DNA from: Holdemanella sp. MSK.7.32
Lineage (GTDB): Bacteria > Bacillota_I > Bacilli_A > Erysipelotrichales > Erysipelotrichaceae
NCBI RefSeq assembly: GCF_024460475.1
Contig: NZ_JANFYN010000002.1
Span: forward strand, 32,241-96,240
Length of the DNA: 64,000 nt
Direction of reading: 5' to 3'
Part shown: piece after piece, positions 1 through 8,572 of the stretch
Layout of the letters: each line of letters begins with the position of its first letter
Position numbering within the stretch: position 1 is the stretch's first letter
The notes under the pieces: generated by a model
Told to the model about the DNA's origin: nothing
Databases searched by the model: none
The model's input: the letters and a program-made list of their open reading frames with translations, nothing else
Made by a program: the position numbers and the translations under genes

Positions 1-98
1 GCTTTATCTACTGTGTTTCTTGATTTATTGAAATGTTGGCATATCTGCGCAATATCCATATCATAATATACATCAATTGCTGATGCTTCTTCAGGCAT
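1..98 (-). CDS. Helix-turn-helix protein, N-terminal fragment (gene runs off the window)
   Basis: Reading leftward from an ATG at 98, 32 codons are open to the window edge. A strong ribosome binding site (AAGGGG) lies a few bases upstream. The visible peptide begins MPEEASAID and contains DIAQICQHFNKSRNTVDKA, which has the look of a helix-turn-helix of the kind seen at the N-terminus of IS21-type transposases and of some small regulators. Too little is present to choose between these. The long gene-free stretch in front of it would fit either a mobile element end or a stand-alone gene. Confidence 0.5.
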   Translation of the reverse strand, partial: MPEEASAIDVYYDMDIAQICQHFNKSRNTVDK

Positions 99-576
99 AT
101 TCACGTCCCCTTCCTATGAAATTCATAATAATAATCTAACGAGTCACGATAAGTCTATCATAGTTTTATCAAGAATGCTATACCTATATATGAATTTCCT
201 ATATTATTTATTACTTTTTAATATGCTATTCAATTTTTCATATATTTCTCACATGAACCTTCATATATGCTTATTTATTGAAATCATATTCTATTTCATA
301 TTTTATATTTTCATATCTATATCACATGAATTTAATTATTCCATTCATATTCAAAATTTATAATTCATATGATTAATATACATAGCATTTAATATTCATA
401 TGAACACTCAGAAGTCTATTTTTGGAGTTTCTTTCTCTTCATGTGATAATTATATGAATAATCTTTATTTAAAGCACTTTTATGCTGTACTATATGATTT
501 TACTATATAGTATACTATTTTGTTCATATGAATAATTAATTCTATATGATTTTTGCACTTATTTTCCTATAAATAT
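99..576. other. AT-rich intergenic region with no supported gene
   Basis: About 480 bases are extremely AT-rich and carry many variants of TTCATATGAA, with exact TCATATGA at 365, 396 and 524. A 62-codon open frame at 175-363 encodes only a low-complexity Phe/Ile/Tyr/Leu string, has no convincing ribosome binding site and looks like an accident of composition. No tRNA or known RNA motif is visible. Confidence 0.6.
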
Positions 577-616
577 AAAAAAATCGTATGAAATATCATA
601 TATACTTCATACGATT
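577..616 (-). terminator. Intrinsic terminator of dnaX-recR
   Basis: A perfect 11-bp inverted repeat (AATCGTATGAA at 582-592 with its complement at 606-616) lies just after the recR stop. On the leftward transcript it is followed by a run of T. Confidence 0.75.
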
Positions 617-624
617 AAGCATAT

Positions 625-1212
625 TTACGAACTTTTACGTCCTTCAAACGCTTTTAACAACGTCATAGCGTCTGTATAGTCCAAATGACTACCTACAGGG
701 ATACCATGGGCAAGTCTGCTTACCCTACACTTCCCTTCTAATAATTTAGATATATACAAAGCAGTTGTTTCTCCTTCTACTGTAGGATCTAGAGCTAATA
801 TAACCTCTTCTGTTCTTTCATTCACTCTATTTAAAAGAGTCATTATATTCAATTGATCAGGTAATACTCCTTTTTGAGTATTGATCAATCCATCTAGCAC
901 ATGATATACACCATTATATTGCTGCATAGACTCTATTACTGATATATCTTTCGGATTTTGTACCACGCATATGATATTCTGATTTCTATTAGAGTTCTTA
1001 CAAAACTCACAAAGCTCATCTTCTGTTAAATTACCACATCGCGTACACTTCTTTACTTTCTTTTTTAAATTTACTAGCGTTTCTGCCAATTCAGATATTT
1101 CTTCATCAGACCAACCTAATACAGTAAATGCATATCTCTCTGCCGTTTTAGCACCTACTCCTGGTAATTTCTGAAATTCATATATTAAATCATCAAATGT
1201 TTTTGGATACAT
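625..1212 (-). CDS. recR: Recombination mediator RecR
   Basis: RecR acts with RecF and RecO to load RecA at single-strand gaps. The 195-residue protein has the normal length and order: a helix-hairpin-helix (LPGVGAKTAERYA, about 16-28), a four-cysteine zinc motif (C56, C59, C68, C71) and a Toprim domain starting near residue 79. It begins 10 bases after dnaX ends, so the two are co-transcribed. In Bacillus subtilis a YbaB-family gene usually sits between dnaX and recR; here it is absent. The operon ends at the hairpin at 582-616. Confidence 0.96.
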   Translation of the reverse strand: MYPKTFDDLIYEFQKLPGVGAKTAERYAFTVLGWSDEEISELAETLVNLKKKVKKCTRCGNLTEDELCEFCKNSNRNQNIICVVQNPKDISVIESMQQYNGVYHVLDGLINTQKGVLPDQLNIMTLLNRVNERTEEVILALDPTVEGETTALYISKLLEGKCRVSRLAHGIPVGSHLDYTDAMTLLKAFEGRKSS

Positions 1213-1222
1213 GCTTCACCTT

Positions 1223-2986
1223 CTAATCTTCTTTTATTTCTATATTAGGAAACAAACTTTTCATATGATCTTCAATGCTCATATTATTTTCAGATTCTGC
1301 GTCTTTTCTTTTTAAACGAACTTGATATGGTTCTGGAAGATTACCACTAATCATTCTTTCTTTAAACTCATCCAATACGCGAGATTGTTGTGTCTTATCT
1401 AATGCGAATACTTTCTTAGCTTTTCCTAATAACACTTCCGTAAAATCTTCATATCCATAATTCAGTTCAAATTCATTTATTTGTTTTGCAAAGATTTCAC
1501 TAGATACACATACGACAATATAATTAGATCCACTAGCCATAATACTACTGTTTCTCAATGTAGCCGCATATTTTCCAAATTCTAAACTTGATATGAATTG
1601 TCCTATATTATTGAACTTATTCGTATCAATACTTCTTTCCATCTTTGTAGCTCCAACTAACAATTGAATGACAAATTCATCGTTTAATATGATTTTATTA
1701 TTTGTATTTTCTGACTGTTTTAATGTTTCACGTGAAACATCAGAAATTTCAGATTTTTCTAAAACCCCATTATTATCATCTTTTTGAGTGTTTTTCTCAA
1801 TTATATCTGAGTCATCAGAAGTATCGTCATATGATGTTTCATAGTTTTCTTCTTCCTCTGCCTCTTTAAAATCATTATGATCTGAATCAATAATATGTGT
1901 TTTCGATTCATATGAATAACTTGAAATCTTTAATAAAGAGGCGTCTAAGTAATCTAGTGCGTTAGATGCATATGTATATTTATTATATGTATCCATTAAT
2001 TCTTCCATACACTTAATTCTGAAATTAATAGGTGCTAATTTGAAATATTTCCTAATCATATCTTTATTCATATCCGAAACTAGAGTTGAATTTTCAGAAT
2101 AATCTAAAATCAGGCTATCCTTCAACATATGAATAAAGTCTGCTGTCAATCGTTTAATATCCATTCCCATATCTGAATATTTCTGAATATCTTTGACAAA
2201 ACTATCTACATCTTTTTTATATACTGAATAAAATAATTTTCCGATATCTTCAGATGTTACGACACCATAAATTTTACGAATATCATTCACATCAATATGA
2301 GATGAACAGTATGCAACACATTGATCCAATATGGATAACGCATCTCGCATTCCTCCATCAGCTAATTGAGCAATTAACGTTAATCCATTCTCATCAATTT
2401 CAATTCCTTCGTTTTTACAAACAACAGATAATCTATATTTAATGTCATGCATACTCACTTTATTAAAGTCAAATCTTTGGCAACGAGAAATAATAGTTGG
2501 TAAAACTTTATTAGGTTCTGTAGTCGCAAAAATAAAAATTACATGAGCAGGAGGTTCCTCGATTGTTTTTAACAATGCATTGAATGCTCCAGATGTCATC
2601 ATATGAACTTCATCAATAATATAAATTTTATATTTTCCCTGCATTGGAGCATACTTCACTTTATCAATCAGATTTCTTACTTCATCAACACCATTGTTGC
2701 TGGCGGCATCAATTTCAATAATATCTGGATGACTTCCATTCGCTGCCATTTTACAGTTCTCACAAACTCCACAAGGAGCATCTTGACTATTCGTACAATT
2801 TAATGTTTTCGCAAATATTTTTGCGATTGAAGTTTTTCCTGTTCCTCTAGGACCACAGAATAAATAAGCATGAGCAATACGATTTTGAACAATCGCATTT
2901 TTCAATGTCTGAATTATATGTGTTTGTCCAACAACTTCATCAAAATTCGTTGGTCTATATTTTCTATATAACGCTTGATATGCCAT
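1223..2986 (-). CDS. dnaX: DNA polymerase III subunit gamma/tau
   Basis: This is the clamp-loader ATPase of the replicative polymerase. The 587-residue product has the AAA+ core with Walker A GPRGTGKTS (45-53), a zinc site (C64, C72, C75, C78), Walker B IIDEVHMM near 125 and the SRC sensor/arginine-finger motif near 168. An acidic, low-complexity linker (roughly 370-430) separates the core from the tau-like C-terminal domain. Codons 416-421 of the linker encode VSRET and coincide exactly with a perfect parS palindrome. No slippery heptamer for a shortened gamma form was noticed. The gene is followed closely by recR. Confidence 0.96.
   Translation of the reverse strand: MAYQALYRKYRPTNFDEVVGQTHIIQTLKNAIVQNRIAHAYLFCGPRGTGKTSIAKIFAKTLNCTNSQDAPCGVCENCKMAANGSHPDIIEIDAASNNGVDEVRNLIDKVKYAPMQGKYKIYIIDEVHMMTSGAFNALLKTIEEPPAHVIFIFATTEPNKVLPTIISRCQRFDFNKVSMHDIKYRLSVVCKNEGIEIDENGLTLIAQLADGGMRDALSILDQCVAYCSSHIDVNDIRKIYGVVTSEDIGKLFYSVYKKDVDSFVKDIQKYSDMGMDIKRLTADFIHMLKDSLILDYSENSTLVSDMNKDMIRKYFKLAPINFRIKCMEELMDTYNKYTYASNALDYLDASLLKISSYSYESKTHIIDSDHNDFKEAEEEENYETSYDDTSDDSDIIEKNTQKDDNNGVLEKSEISDVSRETLKQSENTNNKIILNDEFVIQLLVGATKMERSIDTNKFNNIGQFISSLEFGKYAATLRNSSIMASGSNYIVVCVSSEIFAKQINEFELNYGYEDFTEVLLGKAKKVFALDKTQQSRVLDEFKERMISGNLPEPYQVRLKRKDAESENNMSIEDHMKSLFPNIEIKED
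1723..1740. promoter_or_regulatory. parS: parS centromere site inside dnaX
   Basis: ATGTTTCACGTGAAACAT is an 18-bp perfect palindrome containing the 16-bp consensus TGTTTCACGTGAAACA that ParB/Spo0J binds in Bacillota. It lies about 13 kb from the presumed origin. The chromosome encodes matching ParA and ParB at 38563-40220. It is the only full match noticed by eye in the window. Confidence 0.93.
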
Positions 2987-3077
2987 TCGTAAAATCCTTT
3001 CTATATGTTTATCTGTATCTTATTTTATCATAGTTTTACTTATTTTATTTGATCGAAATAGGGAAGTACAATATATA

Positions 3078-3114
3078 TGAAAAGCAGAAATCTTTCAAAT
3101 TTATGATTTCTGCT
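3078..3114 (-). terminator. Terminator after tadA
   Basis: AGCAGAAATC (83-92 of the 3000s) pairs with GATTTCTGCT (3105-3114), overlapping the end of tadA. It is followed on the leftward strand by TTTT, so tadA and dnaX are probably separate transcription units. Confidence 0.65.
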
Positions 3115-3571
3115 TCTTTTTCATATCTCTTTTCTTCTTAAAAAAATGTTTTAATAAATCTGAACATTCAGATTCAAGAATTCCTTTTCTATATTCAGGA
3201 TGATGATTAAATTCAGACACTTCAAACAAATTTGTACATGTACCCACACAGCCTCCTTTAGGATCGGATGCTCCATATACAACTTCTTTAATTCTAGATT
3301 GTATAATCGCACCTGCACACATAGGACATGGTTCTAAAGTTACATATAATATACAGTCCTCTAATCTCCATGTATTTAATTTTTTACATGCTTTTTGAAT
3401 TGCCATAATTTCTGCGTGTGCAATGCTTTGTTGTAAAGTCTCACGCTTATTATATCCACGAGCAATCACTTTATCATCTTTCACAATGACACATCCAATT
3501 GGAACCTCATCATAGCTTTCTGCTTTTTTAGCCTGCTTGATAGCTTCCTTCATCCATTTCACATCATCCAT
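3101..3571 (-). CDS. tadA: tRNA-specific adenosine deaminase TadA
   Basis: TadA converts A34 to inosine in the wobble position of tRNA-Arg(ACG). The 156-residue form chosen here starts MDDVKWMKEA; the GAGG ribosome binding site is 8 bases before this ATG. The open frame extends further upstream to 3607, but those codons lie inside the SRP RNA, so the longer start is rejected. The zinc-deaminase motifs are complete: HAE (52-54) with the catalytic glutamate, and PCPMC (81-85) with the two zinc cysteines. Its neighbours (SRP RNA, dnaX) match the conserved Bacillota neighbourhood. Confidence 0.94.
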   Translation of the reverse strand: MDDVKWMKEAIKQAKKAESYDEVPIGCVIVKDDKVIARGYNKRETLQQSIAHAEIMAIQKACKKLNTWRLEDCILYVTLEPCPMCAGAIIQSRIKEVVYGASDPKGGCVGTCTNLFEVSEFNHHPEYRKGILESECSDLLKHFFKKKRDMKKKQKS

Positions 3572-3596
3572 ACTCATATCCTCAAAAAATAAAAAA

Positions 3597-3677
3597 CTAC
3601 TACACATGATGGAGCTTACTTAAGGCTGCTTCGTTCCCGACCTGACCTGATTCATAAGACATCATTGTAGTAGCCAA
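3597..3677 (-). ncRNA. ffs: Small signal recognition particle RNA (4.5S type)
   Basis: The leftward strand carries the SRP helix-8 core (CAGGTCAGGTCGGGAAC then GAAGCAGCC, within 3619-3649) with a GGAA apical loop. The outer arms pair almost perfectly: CTACTACA-ATGATG at the 5' side with CATCAT-GT-GTAGTAG at the 3' side. A T-run follows at 3591-3596. The roughly 80-nt size fits the short bacterial SRP RNA without the Alu domain. It pairs with Ffh to target membrane proteins. In B. subtilis the equivalent gene (scr) lies between tadA and dnaX; here it is just upstream of tadA. Confidence 0.9.
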
Positions 3678-3680
3678 GTT

Positions 3681-3709
3681 ATTATATCAAATCCATTTTC
3701 AATTCGCAA
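3681..3709 (-). promoter_or_regulatory. SigA-type promoter of the SRP RNA
   Basis: On the leftward strand TTGCGA (3704-3709) and TATAAT (3681-3686) are 17 bases apart. The predicted start falls near 3675, at the 5' end of the folded RNA. Confidence 0.75.
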
Positions 3710-3712
3710 TAG

Positions 3713-3737
3713 AAAAAAGCTGTCAAAGACAGCTTTT
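3713..3737 (-). terminator. Terminator of serS
   Basis: AAAAGCTGTC (3715-3724) and GACAGCTTTT (3728-3737) form a tight hairpin with a 3-base loop right after the serS stop, followed by T residues on the leftward strand. Confidence 0.85.
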
Positions 3738-3741
3738 AAGA

Positions 3742-5025
3742 TTAACCAATTTTCTTTTTACCACCCATGTAAGGTTGTAATACTTCTGGAATCAAGATTG
3801 ATCCATCTGCCTGTAAATTGTTTTCTAAGAATGCAATCAACATTCTAGGTGGAGCAACACAAGTGTTGTTTAATGTATGCGCAAAGTACTTTTCTCCATT
3901 TTCACCCTTAACACGAATCTTTAAACGACGTGCCTGAGCATCTGTTAAGTTAGAGCAACTTCCAACTTCGAAGTATTTCTTTTGACGTGGAGACCACGCT
4001 TCAACATCCACTGATTTACATTTTAAATCTGCCAAATCACCTGAACAGCATTCCAATGTACGTACTGGAATATCTAATGTTCTGAAGAATTCTACAGTAT
4101 TCATATATAATTTTTTAAACCATTCCATACTTTCTTCTGGCTTACAAACAACGATCATTTCTTGTTTTTCAAATTGGTGAATACGATACACACCACGTTC
4201 TTCAATACCGTGAGCCCCTTTTTCTTTACGGAAACAAGGTGAATATGAAGTGTAAGTATATGGAAGATCTTTTTCTTCAAGAATTGTATCCTTGAATTTA
4301 CCAATCATAGAGTGTTCACTTGTACCAATTAAATACAAATCTTCACCTTCGATTTTATACATCATACCTTCCATTTCCGCAAATGACATTACTCCATCAA
4401 CTACTGAACTACGAATCATATACGGTGGAATTACATAAGTAAATCCTTTTTTATCAATCATGAAATCACGAGCGTAATTTAAGATTGCTGAATGTAGACG
4501 AGCAATATCTCCCATTAAATAGTAGAATCCATTTCCAGCTACACGACGTGCTGCATCTAAATCAATTCCGCTTAAACGTTCCATGATTTCAGTGTGATAA
4601 GGAATTTCAAAATCAGGAACAACTGGTTCACCGAATTTTTCTAATTCAACATTTTCACTATCATCTTTTCCAATAGGAACACTATCATCAATGATGTTTG
4701 GGATCTGCATCATTTTTTCAGTAACAGACTCTCTTAATTTTATTTCTTTTTCTTCCAAAGCTGTTAGCTCGTGAGCAATCTCAGCCATTTGTTGCTTAAT
4801 TTCTTCAGCTTCTTCTTTTTTACCTTGGCCCATCAACTTACCGATTTCTTTAGAAATCTTTTTACGATTAGCACGTAAATCGTCTGCATGTTGTTGTGTT
4901 TGGCGAAGCTCTTTATCCTCCATTAACACTTCATTTACTAAAGGCAATTTGTAGTCTTGGAACTTTTTCTTAATGTTCTCTTTGACAATGTCCGGATTTT
5001 CACGGACAAATTTCATATCTAACAT
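3742..5025 (-). CDS. serS: Seryl-tRNA synthetase
   Basis: This class II synthetase charges tRNA-Ser. The 427-residue length is normal. Residues about 25-110 form the antiparallel coiled-coil arm that grips the long variable arm of tRNA-Ser. The catalytic part has the TSE serine-binding motif (GTSEHSMIG) and motif 2 (FRKEKGAHG). Motif 3 reads LNNTCVAPPRMLIAFLE instead of the common bacterial form with GRTL; the invariant arginine is kept. Expression is controlled by the T-box leader directly upstream. It is transcribed alone and ends at the 3713-3737 hairpin. Confidence 0.96.
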   Translation of the reverse strand: MLDMKFVRENPDIVKENIKKKFQDYKLPLVNEVLMEDKELRQTQQHADDLRANRKKISKEIGKLMGQGKKEEAEEIKQQMAEIAHELTALEEKEIKLRESVTEKMMQIPNIIDDSVPIGKDDSENVELEKFGEPVVPDFEIPYHTEIMERLSGIDLDAARRVAGNGFYYLMGDIARLHSAILNYARDFMIDKKGFTYVIPPYMIRSSVVDGVMSFAEMEGMMYKIEGEDLYLIGTSEHSMIGKFKDTILEEKDLPYTYTSYSPCFRKEKGAHGIEERGVYRIHQFEKQEMIVVCKPEESMEWFKKLYMNTVEFFRTLDIPVRTLECCSGDLADLKCKSVDVEAWSPRQKKYFEVGSCSNLTDAQARRLKIRVKGENGEKYFAHTLNNTCVAPPRMLIAFLENNLQADGSILIPEVLQPYMGGKKKIG

Positions 5026-5047
5026 GATATCCTCCTCTGCATAAAAA

Positions 5048-5275
5048 AAGAGACACTCGCACCCATAAAGGGACGATGTCTCGCGTTGCCACCCTTTTTA
5101 CCATATATATACATATATGATCTCTTAACATGATAACGGTATGTACCGGATCAAACTACTAATTTCATTCGATCACTCTAAGGTGCTATTCAATTATTCA
5201 TATCAGTATTTTCACCAGCCATACTGTCTCTATTTAATATATGGAATAATCTACTTATCCTTATCTTTGTTTTCA
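5048..5275 (-). ncRNA. T-box riboswitch, serine specificity
   Basis: The leader has the conserved T-box element AGGGTGGCAACGCG with the tRNA-end-binding bulge TGGC (5088-5091). TGGC complements GCCA, and tRNA-Ser carries G73. Stem I shows the AGAGA and GGTGAAA features. The inferred specifier is AGC (complement of 5185-5187, followed by ACC), a serine codon. A long terminator helix (5050-5082, GAGACA with TGTCTC) precedes a T-run. Both recognition points agree with serS downstream. Confidence 0.93.
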
Positions 5276-5280
5276 ACACA

Positions 5281-5310
5281 TTTATACCATTAAAACAAAG
5301 CTAAAGTCAA
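5281..5310 (-). promoter_or_regulatory. Promoter of the serS T-box transcript
   Basis: TTGACT (5305-5310) and TATAAA (5281-5286) are 18 bases apart on the leftward strand. The predicted start lies just before the T-box Stem I. Confidence 0.7.
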
Positions 5311-5452
5311 CCGCTTATTCTGTGAAATAGCTTCATTAAATCGGATTTATCATATGATTCTACTTATCTACAAATCATATTTAATATTACAACGATATAA
5401 AGTATCAAAATATAAGAAATCCAGCTGTAATCCTTTCACATATACAGTAAAA

Positions 5453-5947
5453 CTAAATGAATAATAGTAAGCCTAGTAGGGAAAAGAAGGCATAAATTCG
5501 TTTTGATGAATTATCATAATACAAATAATATAAGCCAATTACTGCCATTGCAAAAATAGCACCAATACATAAAGATCCTATAATGCTTCCATGACCAGAA
5601 ATATAAACACATGCCGCAACAAAGATCATACATACTAAGGAAATTTTATCTGCTTTTCTATCTTGTCTAAAACTTTCCATTTTGTATACATCTAAATTGT
5701 GAATAATATTTGTGACTTCTTCATTCGAATAATTCAAACTCTTTTTACATGATATCAATTCAGCCACAGAAACATGCAAAGATTCAGATAGGGCAGGTAA
5801 CAATTGAATGTCTGGATATCCTATTCCACGTTCCCATCGGCTAACAGCTTTATCTGTGACATGTAGCTGTTGAGCTAATTCCATTTGCGTCATATTGTTT
5901 TCTTTTCTTAACTTACAGATAAACATTCCCATATCTTTTGCGTTCAC
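5453..5947 (-). CDS. XRE-family DNA-binding protein with C-terminal membrane segments
   Basis: The N-terminal 60 or so residues are a Cro/CI-type helix-turn-helix (LRKENNMTQMELAQQLHV then TDKAVSRWERG). A linker follows, then about three hydrophobic segments (for example SLVCMIFVAACVYI, SLCIGAIFAMAVIGLYYL, FFSLLGLLLFI), ending almost at the stop. This architecture suggests a membrane-tethered regulator; its target is unknown. Two in-frame GTG codons (5956 and 5947) are possible starts; 5947 has better spacing from a weak GAAAGAAG site. It stands alone between the serS leader and the gyrase operon. Confidence 0.8.
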   Translation of the reverse strand: MNAKDMGMFICKLRKENNMTQMELAQQLHVTDKAVSRWERGIGYPDIQLLPALSESLHVSVAELISCKKSLNYSNEEVTNIIHNLDVYKMESFRQDRKADKISLVCMIFVAACVYISGHGSIIGSLCIGAIFAMAVIGLYYLYYDNSSKRIYAFFSLLGLLLFI

Positions 5948-6052
5948 ATATATCACTTCTTTCTATAATAATTTATATACATTCCATCAAATTGGCAATC
6001 AACGTGTCGTTTATATAATGCTTTTGGGTTATTTCTATCTGATTTATCATAT

Positions 6053-6084
6053 GAAAAAGGAGTAAAATCATAATTCTACTCCTT
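6053..6084 (-). terminator. Terminator of the yaaA-recF-gyrB-gyrA operon
   Basis: AAGGAGTA (6057-6064) pairs with TACTCCTT (6077-6084) just after gyrA, with a T-run on the leftward strand. Confidence 0.75.
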
Positions 6085-6091
6085 ACATGCT

Positions 6092-8560
6092 TTATTCTTC
6101 TGTGTTTCCTTCTGATTCTGCTTCAGGCTCTTCATGATCTACCAATGTCATACGCGTTACTTTCGCATCTCCATTTAAGTTGATCAATCTTACACCTTGT
6201 GTATTTCTTCCGTAGATTCCTACATTCTCTAAAGCTACACGGATCATGATTCCATCACTCGCAACAATCATCGCATCTTCTTTACCAGTAACCGCACGCA
6301 TACACATTAGCTTACCTGTCTTTTCTGTGATATTAATTGTGCTAACACCTTTTTTACCACGAGAAGTCAAACGATAATCTTCGAACTTACTACGCTTACC
6401 ATAACCATTTTCAGAAACAACAAGAACTGTATCACCTTCACTTGATAATGCAGCACCTACAACTTCACTGCCATCACAATTGAATCCTAATACACCACTT
6501 GCACTACGTCCCATGATACGAACTTGATCTTCATTGAATCGAACAGCTTTACCATTTGATCCAGAAATAATTACTTCGTCTTGCCCCGTAGTTAATTTCA
6601 CAAAGCGTAACTCATCATCTGGTTTTAAACTAATCGCAATCTTACCATTACGATTGATATTTTCAAATTCAGATACAGATGTACGTTTCACAATACCATT
6701 CTTTGTAACAAATAATAATGTTTCACTTTCATCATCCTTAGGAACAGCTACAAGAACATTTACTTTTTCACCTTTTTCCAAAGTCATTAAATTCACAATT
6801 GGAATTCCTTTAGATGTTCTAGATCCACTTGGAACATTGTATCCTTTTAATCGATATACACGACCCTTATCTGTAAACAACAACAAGAAATCATGTGTTG
6901 ACATCGAAATCATAGTATCGATAGAATCCTCTTCATTTAATGTCAATGATTTGATTCCACGACCACCACGATTTTGAGCACGATATGTATCTACAAGCTG
7001 ACGCTTAATATATCCAGACTCAGTTAATGTGATAATTACATCTTCCACTGGAATTAAGTCTTCATCTTCCATATCAACAGAAGCATCACTAATTTCAGTT
7101 CTTCTTTCATCACCATATTTCTGATCAATTTCAGTTAAATCGTCACGAATGATTTGAAGAACACGATCATGATTTGCCAAGATATCCTTCAAATCTTCAA
7201 TCGTTAATAATAATTGTTGATATTCATTTTCAATCTTATCTCGTTCCAATCCAGATAATCTTCTTAACTGCATAGCCAAGATTGCTTTTGCCTGAATCAT
7301 ACTCAATCCAAACGCATCACATAAATCTTGAGATAAACCGGCCTCATCTTTTTTTGAACTACGAATCATATGAATAACTTCATCGATATGATCCATCGCA
7401 ATTCGTAAACCTTCTAAGATATGTGCACGATCCTGTGCCTTCTTTAAATCAAACTGTGTTTTTCTTACAACTACATCAACCTGATGATCAATATAATCAT
7501 GAATAATATCTTTTAAAGGCAATTGTTTAGGACGACCATTTTCAAGTGCCAACATATTGATACCAAATGAAGTTTGAAGTGGTGTTAATCTAAATAACTG
7601 ATTTAAAATTACTTCTTCCTGCGCATCCTTCTTTAGCTCCATTACAATACGAATACCTTCACGGTTACTTTCATCATTTAAGTAAGTAACACCCTGAATA
7701 GCTTTATCACGAATTAAAGAAGCCATTTTAGTAATTAAGTTTGCCTTATTGACCTGATAAGGAATTTCATAGAAAATAATCTGTTTCTTTCCATTTGATA
7801 ATTCTTCAACACGATACTTAGAACGAATCATAATGGATCCACGTCCTGTTTCAAATGCTTGACGAATACCTTTACGACCCAAAATGATTCCTCCAGTAGG
7901 GAAGTCCGGTCCTTTAATGACTTCCATCAATTGAGGAACCGTAATATCCGGATCATCCATTACCGCAAAAATGGCTTGAATCGTTTCTGATAAATTATGA
8001 GGTGGAATATTTGTTGCCATACCAACCGCAATACCCACAGCACCGTTGATCAACAAGTTTGGAATACGACTCGGAAGCACAACTGGCTCGCTTTCTTCAC
8101 CATCATAGTTTGGAATAAAATCGACCGTATCCTTTTGAATATCTCGCAGCATCTCCATAGAGATTTTTGACATACGAGCTTCCGTATAACGCATTGCCGC
8201 AGCTCCATCTCCATCTAGAGAACCAAAGTTTCCATGACCATCCACTAATGGATATCGATACGAGAAATCCTGGGCCATACGAACCATCGCATCATATACA
8301 GCTGTATCCCCATGAGGGTGATACTTACCAATAACTTCACCAACAATACGTGCACTCTTCTTATGTGCAACACCTGAAGTAATTCCCAATTGATTCATCG
8401 CATGCAAAATACGACGATGAACTGGTTTCATACCATCACGAACATCTGGTAATGCACGTGAAACAATAACAGACATTGAATAATCTAGAAAGGCTGTACG
8501 CATTTCTTTGGATATTTCAACATCTTCTACATAGTCATATCGCTTATTTTCTTCTTCCAT
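6092..8560 (-). CDS. gyrA: DNA gyrase subunit A
   Basis: GyrA is the DNA-cleaving subunit of gyrase, which adds negative supercoils. The 822-residue product has the catalytic tyrosine in AAMRYTEARM, the quinolone-determining stretch HPHGDTAVYDAM (threonine at the position of E. coli Ser83) and a GyrA box, QNRGGRGIKS, that marks a true supercoiling gyrase rather than topoisomerase IV. The C-terminal beta-pinwheel ends in an acidic tail. A clean AGGAGGT site precedes the ATG. It starts 12 bases after gyrB. Confidence 0.97.
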   Translation of the reverse strand: MEEENKRYDYVEDVEISKEMRTAFLDYSMSVIVSRALPDVRDGMKPVHRRILHAMNQLGITSGVAHKKSARIVGEVIGKYHPHGDTAVYDAMVRMAQDFSYRYPLVDGHGNFGSLDGDGAAAMRYTEARMSKISMEMLRDIQKDTVDFIPNYDGEESEPVVLPSRIPNLLINGAVGIAVGMATNIPPHNLSETIQAIFAVMDDPDITVPQLMEVIKGPDFPTGGIILGRKGIRQAFETGRGSIMIRSKYRVEELSNGKKQIIFYEIPYQVNKANLITKMASLIRDKAIQGVTYLNDESNREGIRIVMELKKDAQEEVILNQLFRLTPLQTSFGINMLALENGRPKQLPLKDIIHDYIDHQVDVVVRKTQFDLKKAQDRAHILEGLRIAMDHIDEVIHMIRSSKKDEAGLSQDLCDAFGLSMIQAKAILAMQLRRLSGLERDKIENEYQQLLLTIEDLKDILANHDRVLQIIRDDLTEIDQKYGDERRTEISDASVDMEDEDLIPVEDVIITLTESGYIKRQLVDTYRAQNRGGRGIKSLTLNEEDSIDTMISMSTHDFLLLFTDKGRVYRLKGYNVPSGSRTSKGIPIVNLMTLEKGEKVNVLVAVPKDDESETLLFVTKNGIVKRTSVSEFENINRNGKIAISLKPDDELRFVKLTTGQDEVIISGSNGKAVRFNEDQVRIMGRSASGVLGFNCDGSEVVGAALSSEGDTVLVVSENGYGKRSKFEDYRLTSRGKKGVSTINITEKTGKLMCMRAVTGKEDAMIVASDGIMIRVALENVGIYGRNTQGVRLINLNGDAKVTRMTLVDHEEPEAESEGNTEE

Positions 8561-8572
8561 AAGGACCTCCTA

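Noticed and set aside
175..363. Open frame of 62 codons in the AT-rich left region
   Set aside because: It is a low-complexity Phe/Ile/Tyr string with no ribosome binding site and no hydrophobic-helix layout that makes sense.
5356..5400. Inverted repeat ATATGATT / AATCATAT after the XRE gene as its terminator
   Set aside because: The arms pair but no T-run follows on the leftward strand, so it was not listed.
6534..6977. 147-codon open frame on the plus strand inside gyrA
   Set aside because: It lies wholly inside a conserved gene on the other strand, has no ribosome site and resembles no known protein.
8448..8470. CACGTGAAACA half-site in gyrA
   Set aside because: The right half fits parS but the left half does not, and the codons encode the conserved VSRALPDVRDG stretch.
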